In this document: piece by piece, positions 1 to 12,341 of the stretch | Numbering within the stretch: the first letter of the stretch is position 1 | Layout of the letters: the number at the start of each line of letters is the position of its first letter | NCBI RefSeq assembly: GCF_008831285.2 | Contig: NC_045141.1 | Location: 20,208,848-20,272,847 of the forward strand | Source: Nymphaea colorata | Lineage: Eukaryota; Streptophyta; Magnoliopsida; Nymphaeales; Nymphaeaceae | Direction of reading: 5' to 3' | Length of the DNA stretch: 64,000 bases | Program-made: the position numbers and the translations under genes | Notes under the pieces: model-generated | Databases searched by the model: none | Seen by the model: only the letters and a program-made list of their open reading frames with translations | What the model was told of the DNA's origin: nothing

Positions 1-67
1 GTTTTGCTTATGCTTGACGAGAGGTTTCCATTTAGAGAGATGATAATTTTCTTTTGTTATCATATAG

Positions 68-3000
68 ATTGGAGCTGTATGATTTGATTGAACTTAAAGT
101 TCAAGGCGATGGAAATTGTCAGGTCAGTTGACATGGGTTCATCACAGGAGCTTTTTTCTTTCTTTAAAATATCCAGAATAAAATAGCTCTTAGCATCTTC
201 TTCCATCTTGACTGAATCATATTGATGTGCACTTTTGTGATTTCTTCTCCCATGAAAATTATTATTTAAGCATGATGGTGCATGACTTCCTGTTGTTTTT
301 GGTTGAATTGGTTTTAGTTTAGTCAAAACTGGCATGTCTACTTTTTGTTTTGTTACAAAAATCTTTTACCAATTCATTATGTCCTGCATTAGGTCTTGTA
401 AAAATTTAATCCTAATTAGTCCATCCTTATTACCTGGATGACATCTGAATCTTCATTTGTCCAGCTTGTTCCAGTAAGATAATGGTAGAGTTGCCACAAT
501 TGCCATTAAGTTCATATGGACCAGCTTATTCCAGTAAGATAATGGTACAAGTGCCACAATTGCCATTTAAGTTCATCTCAGTCACCTGTTTATACATTTC
601 AACAAATTTTTATTCTCTGTGCAAATGTTCATGGTTTGAGTGCAAAGCGCTGCTAAAAGTGGTTATCATGGAAAACTATCCAAATGTACAGTCACTGGAA
701 AACCTTAAAAGGCTAATTCTGGAGATACATAGAATGGAATTGATTTTTCTCAAAATATTGAGTGTTATCAGCAACTGACTTCTCTCCTTGAAGGTGTTCA
801 GCAAGACCTGTTTGCAACTTTGCCTGCCCAGCTGTTACACGTCACTGCAGGAAATAGATACATCATGGAGTTTTCACTATGGGAGTTGGGATGTTGATAT
901 TGGTGTTTACATTGATTAAGAGAACTCTATGTAAAATATCTTGTAGTCCATTGTGTGTGTGTGCATCAATTTGTGTATATGCATATTTTGATTAAGATTT
1001 ACTATGCAAACAATATATGTGTGTGTGTATGTGTGTATGTGTATATCTGTATGCATGTATGTATGTATATATCTGTATGAATGTATGTATGTACGTGTAT
1101 GTATGTATGGAAAATAATCCTTTATACTACAATGTTACAAACCTCACATGCCTCTTCATAAGGAGAAGATAGAGTGCGACGTGTTCACACAGCAAAGTAT
1201 GAAGCTTATGTGGCATTTATAAGATTGATTTGACACACTGCAATCTTATGCACCCTTGTTAGAAAAGGAGGAGAATGAGAAATTGATGCACTGGCATGAC
1301 ATGGTGTGTCAATAAAGATGTATAAAGGGTTTGTAGGGTTGATTTACTCTCTTGGTATATTTACTTGTTTGTTTGTCTTCTCTTATTATTTTTGTATTGT
1401 TATTTTATTTTCTTTTTCTTTTATAAAAAACTGCATCTTTTTTGTGTTTCTTGTTTTCCTTTTCGTTTTTGTGAGATATCAAACTAGCCACTAGGCAGTC
1501 CAATTTTCAGTAGCTAGCTGTTGGGACTAGCCTAAAAGGTAGTCCTCCTCTTTTTCTCTGTTGCACATAAGGGGCTTATGCCCCTTCATCAAATATGAAA
1601 CTTGGTTACACTTTGTGAAATGATTTTTTTTTATATTCTAGTGAGGTGCATTCTCTTTGTGACATTGAGGTTCTGCTCATTTATGACATGCTTTATTCTG
1701 TGAATATTTTCTTATTTTGGGGGATTTTTGAAGTTATTCTCCAAGCTTGTATACTCGGCTTGATCATTGTAGGTCTGGATGATAATAGTTAATTTTGGGA
1801 CATATGGTTATATAGGTTCACCTGTGTTTGTTATTTCAACATATCTGAATTCATGAATGTGGCTACTGTAGATTCTGTCTGTACAGAAGATGAATATCTT
1901 TCCACTTTGGTACAAGTGAATTATTTGTTAGGTTCATGCAGAATGTTGTTTTTGCCTTTTTGGAGTGCTGTTGCTGCAATCAATGATGTTATAGTCAAAG
2001 CTATGCACCAGGCTCCTGGAAAAGTTTAGCCTTTCTTTAGGCATTAACTAATGACAAAGGGAAAAAAGGTAAAATACTAAAATAAACACATACAGCACAA
2101 TTTATTGGATTAATGTTTAAGAGAAAAAGAGAGAAAACAGTAAGAGTAACTATCACAGTAGGCTCTGTGTAACTTAGTTCCACTACTCTTGTACTAAATG
2201 TATCAGAATTATCTTCGTCTCTCATCTATATCCATGTGACATAGCCATGTAACAAATATTAAAAAAATTGACAATTAAAGAAAAATCTGGGCAGTGCCAC
2301 ACTTTTAAATCTGTTCTTTCTGGTGTTTGCATCAGGTAATAAGCAGAAAATTTTATCAAATGTGGGGTATAAAACTTGTGGCTTGAATTACGAAAATAGA
2401 TGAGTTGTTGCAGATTGTGATGCAATAAATAGAGAATACAATGCAATTCTGGTTCTCAAAGAATCCTGCTAAACATTACAAGTTTCTGATTATGATTTTA
2501 GTAGGTTTACCTAGGAGTGTCTGCAGAAGGTTGCTTACAAATTTTCTCATGTGAAAAGCTAGCCTCTTAACATATTGGTGGCAAATATTTTGTTACCATT
2601 CGTTGAAAGTTATTAGGGTTCTCTTCTTGATTTTCTTATTGGATTTTTTTCCTGCATGATTTCTTATTAGTTAGCACAACTGACCTTATAAAAAGTCTTC
2701 ATGTTGCTCTTTGTGTGTGAAGCATATTACTTATTCAGATATGCTAATTCCTTCTCATTTACATAGGAAACCTTTTAACTTTTTATCTACTTTATTTTTT
2801 CTTAACTCATTGTTTTACACGTATATAAATAACTTAATCCCCCATCAGCAAATGCTATACTTAGTTTTTTGTTGCTTTTCTATATTCAGTCACATTGATT
2901 AATCTTTTTGTCTTATTCCTTCTGATATATTCTGTTGACTTCTTGCTTGTCTTTGTTTTTTTCTTCTCTCTGCTTGCAAAGATTAGTTCAACATGAACTT

Positions 3001-6000
3001 ACTGACAAATGCTAGGTGCTTAAGCAGAAAGGTTTTGAGAAATTTCATTTTTGCTCTTAGGTTTAGGGCCTAACTTAAGAAGTATCAAATTAACTGGCTG
3101 ATGCATGGCCTGTTGTCAGAAAAATTTTCTTTATTCAGAAGTGACGCAAACAATTTATAGATTTGATAGGCGTCATTGCATTCTACTCTAAGATTTTTCA
3201 TTTTATTTATTTCGTTTTCAGTTTCGGGCACTCTCTGATCAGTTCTATCGCACTGCTGAGCATCACAAGTTTGTTAGAGAGCAAGTTGTTAATCAGGTTC
3301 TTTGTTTTTTTCCGTTTCATAGTTCTAGACAATAAGTTCCTAGTTGTAAACCCAAATATCTCTTGGCTGATATTTTTTTAACCGTTTTTCTTTTTCTGTA
3401 TAATTCCGTTGCAGCTCAAAGCCGATCCAGATATTTATTCTGGGTATGTGCCAATGGCTTATGATGATTATATAAAAAAAATGTCCAAGTATGATTTTCC
3501 TCTTTGTTTCATCAACTTCATTAATTTTTTAATCTATTCTAGAAAATTTACTCTTTCCTTTTTGGTGAGGACAGGGATGGGGAATGGGGTGATCATGTAA
3601 CATTGCAGGCTGCTGCTGATTGGGTATGAAATGCTACCCTAACTAATCTTTGCCTTCTTGCTGCACGTTTATATTTTGTAATGGATCTGATATTTGTTTA
3701 AACATTACTGTGAGGAAACATGAACAATATTTTTTTTATTGTTTAGTAAGTGAATTTTTTCTCGGAGCTACATTATGCATTGTCATGGTTGGATTCTGCA
3801 AAAATCTTTGTAAAAGTTAAACTTATTTTGCAGTGTTTTTAATCTTTTTTGTTTTTGATTGAAAATTGTCTGATTGCTTCTTATTAGTGATCTTGCTACA
3901 TAATAATATCAACCATAAAAAACTTGGGTCATGACGTTTGCAGTTACTGCTTATTTAGTGGAAACATTCCCTGTAGCTGTTTAAATGTCCTTTTATTTAC
4001 CAGATTTTATGAATACTGTCTGAACTATTTATCTTGGCGAGAGATTATTTCATGTGATTGTAATGTGTGAACAGGCTTTCCAGGCATTAGTTTATTGGCT
4101 GTTGTTTCTGGTAATGCTGTTGGTCATAAGTATAGCTATTTTTCTGTTTGTTGTTGCAGTATGGAGTAAAAATATGTGTATTTACATCTTTCAAAGACAC
4201 TTGCTTCATCGAAATATTGCCAAGTGTTCAGAAATCAGAGAGAGGTACTTATTGAATTGCTTATAAATTTAATTTAAAGGTTGCATAATCTTGATAACTG
4301 ATGTGGGAGTTTGAGTTCGTTAAGCTTCAACCATTTTCTTCTCTAGTGGACTAAATTTTGAGTTCAAGTGTTTGAAGTTTCTATTTGCATTTGTAATCCT
4401 TCATAGTAGCATTTCTACAGTTCAAGCTCAAAAATCATCTCTCAGTGTTGGTGGTTTTCTGAATATCTGAATTGACATGGCTGCAATTGGTTTTGGCTTC
4501 AACACTGTGGAATGGGAATATGAATGTGGATATGGTTGCTTGAACCATGCTGCAGTGCTACTCATTCTCTCTATTGTATTATCCAGAGCTTATTGAGATT
4601 TTTTCCATTAATATTCCCAATTTATGATCAATTGATTGAACGAAGCTTCACATTAGGGGTTCCGGCTAGTTGAAAAGGTGTTGAAAATGAGGCACCTTTT
4701 GCTTTCAAGTTCAAGCAGTATCTCTTTCCAGGCTTGCTGGTGGCTTGAATAAGCTGATTATGTTTGGTTTCTCTTTCATCTTTCAAGTTCAAGTATCGCT
4801 TGAGGGACAAACTTCCTAAGTCCTGACATATGGAACACGGCAGATATTCTTGTAAATATATCCATTCATCCTTTAGTATTGCTAGAAATGATGAGCTGTC
4901 CAGTCTACTGGTTTCTTTCAGCATGAGGGATGATTTACTTCAGCATTCTGGAGCATATTTAGGTCATTGTGTTATTAAGTTGAGGATGATATTTATCAGA
5001 TGGCAATGGGATCTCATAAAAAAACTGTTTATCATTAAATGCCAATAGTTTAGGCAAAGCTTCAGAAATGTCCCTAATTTTACGTTGATCAGAAGTTTGC
5101 CTGTATAATGTTCTGCAGAAGAGGCCTCTAACTATTTCGACCGTCTCAAGAAATTCCGGCTTTGTTAACTTTACAAGTTCAAGATGTGTCAATTTCTTTC
5201 AATCCACTCTTTCTGGCTCAAGATATCCTTGTCTTGTCAATTTTGTTTCCACCCCCCTTGAAATAGTTTGCTTTAGGGAATATGGTCACTATTTGTTGAA
5301 CATTCAGGTCCTCTTCATTCTTTAAATTAGAAGAATGAAACCAATTAAGATTTATACTTTGCAACTTAATGTTTTTTTGAAATTTGATCATTTTCAAGAG
5401 TGGTTCATTTGTTGATGAGTGCATCTTCCACCAATCAGCTAATGTTGTTTATATGACAGTTGCAGCGTTCATGTTTGAAAATGTAGTTGTTTTTCTGTTG
5501 GAAACTGTACATCATATACCTTTCTCCCATTTTCTGTAGGATCAAGGATTTAGTTTTGGGTTTGAACAGCATCAGCTGATTACCTAGAATTTGTGAATCT
5601 CCAACTTAGTGTCACCGGCAATTTCTATCTGACATCATTCCCTTTGTTAGCTAAAACTGATTGACGCTGTTCATCTCCATGCCTATGCTGCTATTTTTCC
5701 AATTGGTACTGCGTATTTAGGTTTTCAATAAAAGCTTTCTGAACTTCACGGTCTGCTTAACTAATTATATTGTCTTGCAGTGATCTTCTTGAGTTTCTGG
5801 GCTGAAGTGCATTACAACTCAATCTATCCGGAGGGAGGTACAATTTTGTTTTTCTTTAAAAGCAGCTATTAAGTCCATGAATGTCCAAGTTTGTGAGTTT
5901 TCTTTTTGCACACATGCTGCTGGGCTCATCTACCAATGTTGTGGGTAGTTGGCCACAGTTTGTGATGGGAAAAAAAGTTATGGTCTATAAAATTAAAGCA

Positions 6001-6252
6001 ATCATGAAAAGTCAAATAACTGGAATAACTGAAGGTCTATATAATTAGTGGTTTAAAATATATATATATAAAATCAGGTTCCCCTCATTTAGGATTTATG
6101 AAATATATAGAAAGAACATTATTTCATTTTTGTTTGAATAAAATGAGAAAATTCTGAAATGTTCTTTTGCGTACTTGGTGGTGGATGCAGATGTGCCTGT
6201 TTCAGAAACTAAGAAGAAAAGAAGGTGGTGGCACTTTGGTAATAAGCATTGA
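68..6252 (+). CDS. OTU-domain cysteine protease (deubiquitinase), 3' part
   Basis: Seven exons are visible: 68-122, 3222-3296, 3415-3488, 3575-3623, 4160-4244, 5781-5837 and 6191-6252 (TGA). They give 151 C-terminal residues; the gene starts before the window. The product should be a ubiquitin-specific cysteine protease of the plant OTU family (Arabidopsis OTU9-12 type), probably cytosolic or nuclear. The nucleophile motif DGNCQFRAL is split between the first two visible exons: the catalytic Cys ends the first and the aromatic that follows starts the second. Further landmarks are the GEWGDHVTLQAAAD block, the FKDTCFIEILP strand and the catalytic His in FWAEVHYNS. The tail is short and basic (KKKRRWW) and ends 21 residues after the catalytic domain. 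All junctions are GT-AG and in phase. The first visible intron is about 3.1 kb. The family assignment is firm; which paralogue it is cannot be told without the N-terminus. Confidence 0.93.
461..578. repeat. 60-bp tandem duplication in OTU intron
   Basis: Two adjacent copies (461-520 and 521-578) share the run from CCAGCTT to AAGTTCAT with only a few differences. The duplication lies in the long intron and makes a short open frame that is not a gene. Confidence 0.8.
1011..1108. repeat. TG/TA-rich microsatellite (ATGT type)
   Basis: An imperfect run of TG, TA and ATGT units lies inside the long OTU intron, with single-base interruptions. Confidence 0.8.
4628..5424 (-). pseudogene. Degenerate leucine-rich-repeat (NLR-like) fragment
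   Basis: Three minus-strand open pieces (5424-5218, 5192-4959, 4924-4628) lie in the intron between OTU exons 4160-4244 and 5781-5837. They read like eroded leucine-rich repeats: IKLQSINLNW followed by an acidic NEEDL, then LTHLELVKLTKPEFLETVE, then YLPCSIC and LKRYLNL. This spacing of L, N and LP resembles the LRR part of plant CC-NBS-LRR resistance proteins. No NB-ARC motif is present, and the pieces are broken by stops and frameshifts. Similarity was judged by eye only. It could also be a relic of another LRR protein such as an F-box/LRR gene. It is antisense to the host gene, so it is a passenger and not an OTU exon. Confidence 0.4.
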
Positions 6253-7767
6253 TGTGTTCTGGATGTCAGCTGCTTATAGGACGTCACCTGTTTATTTATC
6301 TCCTTTATTCCTCAGTCGAGATCTGTGGAAGACATGAAGCTATCGTCCTTATGTGTTCTTATGTGAATTGACATTGGTAAGAAAGGCGCTTCAATGAATG
6401 GTACAACCTCTTGTTCCTCTTTTGACATTGTAGAGAGAGAGAGGGGGAGGGAGAGAGAGAGAACATAATTCATGATTCTTTCTTTTCAATGAATAAAAGA
6501 TGTTCATATTTTCTTGAGCTATACATGATTTCTTTTCATGATGATCATGAAGTAGATAATGTCTTCGTAGGGAATGGCTTGTCCTTAGATCTTAATGTCG
6601 TGCCAGTAATGAAGAATTCTGAAGTTTGGTGGACACCATTAATACCAAACCGTCGGATCAATACCTTCCATGATCTGCCTGCAGGGCAATTTCTCCATGC
6701 TTTCTTTGTGCTGAGCTCAAAGCATTTGGTGTGCAAACTCGACCTCCAGTTAAGCTTCAAAAGTTTATACTAAAGCTCGGCCAAGCTTGAACTGAACTTG
6801 CAGTTAGAAACTTGGAATTCGTAACAAGTTAGGATGAACCCATGAGCTTTATGACCAGCTGGACGCCCAATCTTGATTTATGAAAGGGTCATTAATATAA
6901 ATTGGACATGCAACTTGGTTCAACTACGCCCGGCAAGCCTAAGCCGGACTTGCCCACTTGACATCTGAGCCCAAGAAGGCATTCGTTGGACAACTTACCA
7001 CACAGGACCCTGGTTTTGATTGCATACCAAGTTATTGAACCTGCCTTTGGCCTTTTCATAACTTGTACCCTGAAACTCAGAAAACCAAGAAATTCGAAGA
7101 ACTGGAGCGCCAGAAACCCCACTGTATGCATCAACCCGGTGAAGAATATAACGGAAAATCATCTGCACCTTCCACCTTTTAAATAAAAGAAGCTCTAATA
7201 CATCAACAAAGTACATATACGAGGAACAAACACTCTTTGGCTTTTCCACGTCAACAGTTCCAGGACCTGCATTTTTTTTTTCCTTTGGAAGAAAGGTGGA
7301 AAACCGATGACAAATTGGCGGACTTTAGTGCCGTTATGCGTATGCCTCCGGTTGTCGGGTTTGGCATAGAATATGGTCCACATTGTACCAGGCAAGTCGC
7401 TCTCAGCTTCCTCTTGGTTTCTTATTTCACATTGCCTTTTCTGAGTGCAGTGATCATGAAATTTATGACATTTTAAACTTTGGAAAATCTGGTAAATTTG
7501 GTTGAATGGTGATGTTAACAATCAATAACTCATTAGGAAAGATTCAAGTGAGAATAGATTTCAATAGGTAGGAATCAGAAATAAAATTTTCTCCATATGA
7601 TGGGGAGAGAGAGCGATCACTGTTACGGATAAAAGAGATGGAGAAAATAACAAGTCAATAGGAAAAAGGAAAACAAAATTGTCCCATCCGATGCATCGAC
7701 AATAGCAGTTGCTCCCTATCAAAAAAACGACAGCTTATGAAATTTTCGAGAGAGAGGGAGAGAGCGC
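6253..7767. other. Intergenic, between convergent OTU and TCP genes
   Basis: This holds the 3' untranslated regions of both neighbours. A GA-rich tract lies at about 6431-6462. Several small open frames on both strands (6489-6773, 6986-7249, 7195-7521) show no recognisable domain and overlap one another. No gene is supported. Confidence 0.6.
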
Positions 7768-8367
7768 TCAGTCTTGCAATCTCTGGGGCTTCGTCTCCTC
7801 TGTCGAGACCGGCTGGAGTAGCATGGTCATGTAAGGCATCTGCTGGAAGGCCCCTCCGGCATAGTCCAAGCCCATCCGACAAATGGTCGCCGCATCGTAG
7901 CTGGAGAAGGCAAAGAGGTGAGGTGGCGGTGGCGGTGTCGGCAGCACAGGCACGTAAGCATTCGGAGAGGGGGGAGAAGGGGAGGAAGAAGCGGTGGCGG
8001 TTCGTGGGGAGGCGTCGAGGGGGCCTGACATGGCGGAGAAGAAGGAAGGAACAGTACCCGTGCCCGTGGCGGCGACTATGGCTGGCTCCGCCATCCGGAG
8101 GAGCCACTCGATGGTCTCGCCGTCCGACTTATGACCGAGCTCTCTGGTCAGCTGGAAGATTCGGGCCGCGCAGACCGCCGGCATCCTTACACGCCGGCCC
8201 CTTCCATTCACCTTGGTGTGGCGGTCCTTCGACGAACCTTTCCGGGCGACGGTACCCCTTCCCTTCTTATCGCTGCCCATTGAAGGCGACGGCGACGCCG
8301 TCTCAGGGTGCTGATGAGGCTGGTGAAGGACCAGCTCTGTGCCCATATTCGGCCGCTTCTCTACCAA
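7768..8367 (-). CDS. Class I (PCF-type) TCP transcription factor
   Basis: A single-exon gene of 199 residues encoding a plant-specific bHLH-like DNA-binding nuclear protein. The TCP domain spans about residues 46-108. It starts with [19 protein letters not shown] (basic region), continues through [18 protein letters not shown] (helix I) and ends with [13 protein letters not shown] (helix II) and ATGTGTVPS. The short basic region is that of class I (PCF) proteins, which bind GGNCCCAC-like sites. Downstream is a Ser/Pro-rich linker, a run of five or more prolines, and a conserved-looking tail ([17 protein letters not shown]). I took the first Met; Met-8 (MGTEL) is an alternative start. The gene is very GC-rich. 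It faces away from the RBR gene about 4 kb off, and a CT-rich tract lies just upstream (8381-8400). Which of the Arabidopsis class I TCPs is closest is unclear. Confidence 0.92.
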   Translation of the reverse strand: MVEKRPNMGTELVLHQPHQHPETASPSPSMGSDKKGRGTVARKGSSKDRHTKVNGRGRRVRMPAVCAARIFQLTRELGHKSDGETIEWLLRMAEPAIVAATGTGTVPSFFSAMSGPLDASPRTATASSSPSPPSPNAYVPVLPTPPPPPHLFAFSSYDAATICRMGLDYAGGAFQQMPYMTMLLQPVSTEETKPQRLQD

Positions 8368-9643
8368 TAAGGCAGAGATGGGTTCTCTCTCTCTCTCTCT
8401 GTGGCGTGCTCTGTTCCTGGTTTCCGGAGAGAAAATCCGGTGGAAGGGGCCAGACAGGGAGACGGCAGGACGGTAAGTTTTTGATGAATCAACCTATCTT
8501 TGTTTTGAGGGTTTAAGAAGGAAATATTTTGGGGGAAAGCATATGATAGGAAAGAAGCTCGGTCGACGGGTCAAAAGCCGTCAGGGATAAGAGTAAAATA
8601 ATGAAATTCTGTTTCAACATAAAAGTTGTTTTTGAATCTCTCATGCAAGCAGAGAACTTGGCACATTAATCAAATGAAGCAGAAATGTTTGCCCTAAATT
8701 CACGTTTCCTTAACGAGAGGAACCCTAAAAAACAAAACTATATTTACCCTCAACATGAGAGGGAGAGAGAGTTTTTCTTATTTTTTTCATTAAGATAGTT
8801 TCTTATTACCTAAAACTGAGGACATTGGATTGCCTCGGATCTCACAGGGTGGGATGCCATCTGGGGATAACCTCAAATCCAGGATCTATCCAATTGCCGG
8901 TTTTAAAAGCATGATTTTTGAGTCCCTTCTTCTTCTTGTCTCCAAATTCATGGATCCCTATTTGATCTGATGTTATTTAAATTTTAGAACCTAAAATCTG
9001 TTATAGACAATTCTAAGGGATATAGCAACTGTGTCGTCGATTCCCATAATTAAATAGAGAGGACGTTTGGGCTTTTATTTTATTGCCGCCTCTGGCTTGA
9101 AGCCTTGAACACTCAGATTCTCCTTTTCGAGGCTTAAAGAAGATAGTAAATTCTCCATTAGTAAATCAAACCCTCGAATCTAAGACTCGGGTTAACTAAA
9201 CACCTCTAAAAAGTACAGTGAACTGCCATCTCTGTTCAAACAATTGATTGAGCAATTGTAAAATTAAATGGCTCATACAAAACCAAAGTTGGTAAACAAT
9301 CATCTGTGACTCTCTCTCTCTCTCTGGGAAATTAAATGGCAATCCCATTGTCATGACCCTTCTTTTTTTCTTGAATGTTAAAAAATGCCTAGTGTTTTTA
9401 TGTTTTAATCTAATCATACAGGTGAATGAATGCAAAACATATTCAGCATTAAAATTTAAAAAATAATGGAAAATTTTATAAAATCCAATTTGTAGATCTT
9501 ATTTTTTCACCATTTGTAAAAAATATATATATAAATTTGAAGGTTTTATGTTTATCCATACAGCTAGATTTGTGAAAAACGACATACGCGCTCGAGAGGC
9601 ATGAGTTATAGAAAGCGAGATAAATTGGACATAATTTTCTGTC

Positions 9644-9647
<4 letters not shown>

Positions 9648-9725
<78 letters not shown>

Positions 9726-9778
9726 GAGAGAGAGAGAAAGAGAGAGAGTGAGAGAGAGAGAGAAAGAGAGAGAGAGAA
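9648..9778. repeat. Compound (TA)n(GA)n microsatellite
   Basis: About 39 bp of pure TA are followed directly by about 90 bp of GA with a few AA or GT interruptions. It gives spurious Leu/Ser- and Arg/Glu-repeat reading frames on both strands. Confidence 0.97.
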
Positions 9779-11162
9779 AAAGCCGATAAAATGGGAATGT
9801 ATATCAAAATTGAGGCCAAGACGTTCTTTAGATACAAAAATTGGGGACAAAAAGTCCTCTAGTTACAGTAACAAACCGCAGAAAAGAGAGATATTCTTTT
9901 CATGCTTTAAATTTCATATTCTCTACGAGGGGGTCACATTCTTACGAGGGGGTCACATTCTTCCATTTTCAGGCGACACTTAGAGCCGGTTTGGTTGGAT
10001 TGCTTAGGGTGATAATTTGAATTAATTTCGCCTTCTTCTTCTTACTGTGGAGAGGAGATTGAGAGCAGTTAGCAAGTTAACAGTCAGGTGTGACGGTGTC
10101 TATCAAGTGCTCAGCATTTAGAGGAGCTCTCTTTACAGTGAAACCAATATCCCTTCATCAAACTAACTAGGGACCTGACAGTGCCACCTCTGTATAAGCG
10201 AATTCCATACACCATTCGCGATCCTCCATTAATGGAGGTTGGCCATGGAGGTGCAGCCCAACTCTTCCTTTCCAGGCAACTGAACTATGGTCGTGACCGT
10301 ACCTACTTCTGCATCCTGAATCTGCCGCTCAGGGTTGTTAGTAGCAGTGAGAACGTGGCAATTTGCCCGCCCATAACCCAGTGTTGGGATCATCTTCTTA
10401 ATCTGGAAATCAGTGTGAAAAGATTCATTATAGCCACCGAAAGTAGCGGAATCTAGATTTCCTTCTCGCTGGTTGATTGAGACTACCTAAAGTTGGATTA
10501 AAACCAAAACTCCAATATGTTACAGACCCACCAACACGTGAGTTCTTCTCTAAACTGCTATTTGAATCTACCTCTTATTTCCACTGCAATTTCCCTCTGC
10601 AGAAACACTTTTCTTCAAAGCCAAATGAAGCAGAAAAGGAAGAGAAACTTCGGCTTTTCCACAACAGCAATACAAAAACAGAAAATGGTTCCATTGAACA
10701 AGAACTACTACCTGATATACTTCTTAGTTATTCGTATTTGAAAACAACTTCTTTGTAAGCGAAATTAAACAGAAAATGATGACTAGCTCGTCTTCCCCAC
10801 AACAGTACAGAAACAGGAAAATGGTTTCACCGAATATGCAGGAATGTTCGGGACGCCGACACTGAACTTTGAAACTAGAAAGGTTTAATGGAGTAAATTC
10901 TAACAAAGAAAAAAAGAAAATAGGTGAAAGAAATTTCTGTCTTCGGGGACGTATGAGAAGCCAGGGTGGTCAACTTGAAGCATCGATGAGATCAATTTTA
11001 CCAGAAACAAGAAAAAAATTATGGCCTCATCGAGCTTCACGAAGGAAACCTCACCAGTCACCGGACGTTTCGGCTACCCAAAAAATGCATGGGCTGCATT
11101 GAATTATAATGGGAGAGAAAAAAGTCACACTTCAAACCCTTTTTCTATGAATATGAGATAAC

Positions 11163-11458
11163 TCCAGCCATCCCTTTGTTTTTCTTGCAGTAATTGGAAA
11201 AGATAGTAAGTCTATGTTTTGATAGTTTCGGCTCTTAAATCCGAGGAGAATCTAAAATCTAAGATTGGTGCAAATCTAGAGGTGAAGCAAACAGTAGATT
11301 TCACACTCCAAGTCCAACCATGCCTTCGTTATCTTTGCAGTGGTTAGTAACCGAAAAAGATACTAACGCGATGTTTTCACATCTTAAATCCGAGGTGGAT
11401 CTAAAATCCAAGATTGGTGCCAATCTACAGGTGAAGCAAACAGTAGATTTCACAGCTA
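11163..11458. repeat. About 149-bp diverged tandem duplication
   Basis: Two adjacent copies share landmarks at constant offset: CTTAAATCCGAGG at 11234 and 11383, GATTGGTGC, and GGTGAAGCAAACAGTAGATT. They differ at scattered positions, so the duplication is not recent. Confidence 0.75.
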
Positions 11459-11732
11459 TGAATTAGAGATCCACATTATGCTGACGAAACCATGGATCTG
11501 TAGTCCGAAATGGTGGAATCAAACTAGAGATCCAGATCCACTGTTTTTAAATCGTTGATAGTCTCGTAGATGGGAAGCTATAAACAATGAAATGTAACGA
11601 AAGAAAGGATAGGAATGGGGCAAAAATGCAAACGAAATGAGATGACCTATCAAAAATTGTTTGTTTGTATAAGAAGCAACGGAATAAAAATTCGGAAATA
11701 TGCTTATTCAGTTATATAATGTAAGGAAAGTA

Positions 11733-11759
<27 letters not shown>
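11733..11759. repeat. (TA)n microsatellite
   Basis: A short uninterrupted TA run in the TCP-RBR spacer. Confidence 0.9.
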
Positions 11760-11765
<6 letters not shown>

Positions 11766-12095
11766 CCCCATGCAAAGATGGAGACTTTGAAATAAATTGA
11801 AAAGGAAAAGGAAAAAATAAACAATAAGGGCATATATGTCATATTTTAAAATGTGGATTAAGGATTTCCCTCCCTCTCTCCATTCTTTTGATTCATTCAT
11901 TATTTTTCCTTTCCTCTTTTTCATTTCTGCTGCATTCCTTTTCCTCATTGTCGGTTCCATTGCTTGGGAGACATTTTTTGAGGAAATTTTTCTGGATATT
12001 ATGAAGGAAAAAAAAAAAAAAGAACACTTTGTCTTTATATTCTCCGGTCGCCGAAAAACTTTATGCAACGTTGGACTGAAACTGAAGCAGCAGCA

Positions 12096-12246
12096 ACGGC
12101 CGCCTTTTATGTCTTTTGGGGAATAGCTACCAACTGAGAAGCTCGATGTTTATGAGACTTGCGACGGCCGACGGCTGCCTTTTTATTTCGTTTGGGAAAT
12201 AGCTACCAAGTGAGAAGCTCCATGTTTACGAGACTTGCGACGGCCG
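12096..12246. repeat. 75-bp tandem duplication upstream of the RBR gene
   Basis: Two copies start with ACGGC(C/T)GCCTTT at 12096 and 12171. Both contain GAATAGCTACCAA or GAAATAGCTACCAA, then TGAGAAGCTC and GAGACTTGCGACGGCCG. They lie 40 to 190 bp upstream of the TATA box of the RBR gene and may carry duplicated promoter elements (inference). Confidence 0.85.
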
Positions 12247-12285
12247 AGAAATCACTTAAAGAGCAATTACTCCCCCATGAGTCTC

Positions 12286-12291
12286 TATATA
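12286..12291 (+). promoter_or_regulatory. Probable TATA box of the RBR ligase gene
   Basis: TATATA in the context CTCTATATACAGG lies 51 bp before the proposed ATG at 12342. It predicts a short leader and supports the ATG at 12342 over the in-frame ATGs at 12159 and 12222, which lie upstream of the box. Confidence 0.6.
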
Positions 12292-12341
12292 CAGGGGCTC
12301 ACTCCATAGAGAGAGGACCGAGGACGGGAAGCAGGAGGACC

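Larger units (their letters stand above)
8368..12341. other. Intergenic spacer between divergent TCP and RBR genes
   Basis: AT-rich spacer holding both promoters. It contains a TA/GA compound microsatellite (9648-9778), a 19-bp direct repeat of TACGAGGGGGTCACATTCT (about 9923-9962), a 149-bp tandem duplication (about 11163-11458), a TA run (11733-11759) and a 75-bp duplication next to the RBR promoter. A G-box CACGTG lies near 10536. One open, exon-like frame at about 10229-10490 on the minus strand is described in the findings. No gene is otherwise supported. Confidence 0.6.

Noticed and set aside
7737-8516. 259-residue plus-strand open frame
   Set aside because: It is the complement of the GC-rich TCP gene, Arg/Ser-rich and without a domain. 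The minus-strand frame has a clear TCP domain.
9499-9850. Leu/Ser- and Tyr/Ile-rich frames
   Set aside because: These are translations of a TA/GA microsatellite.
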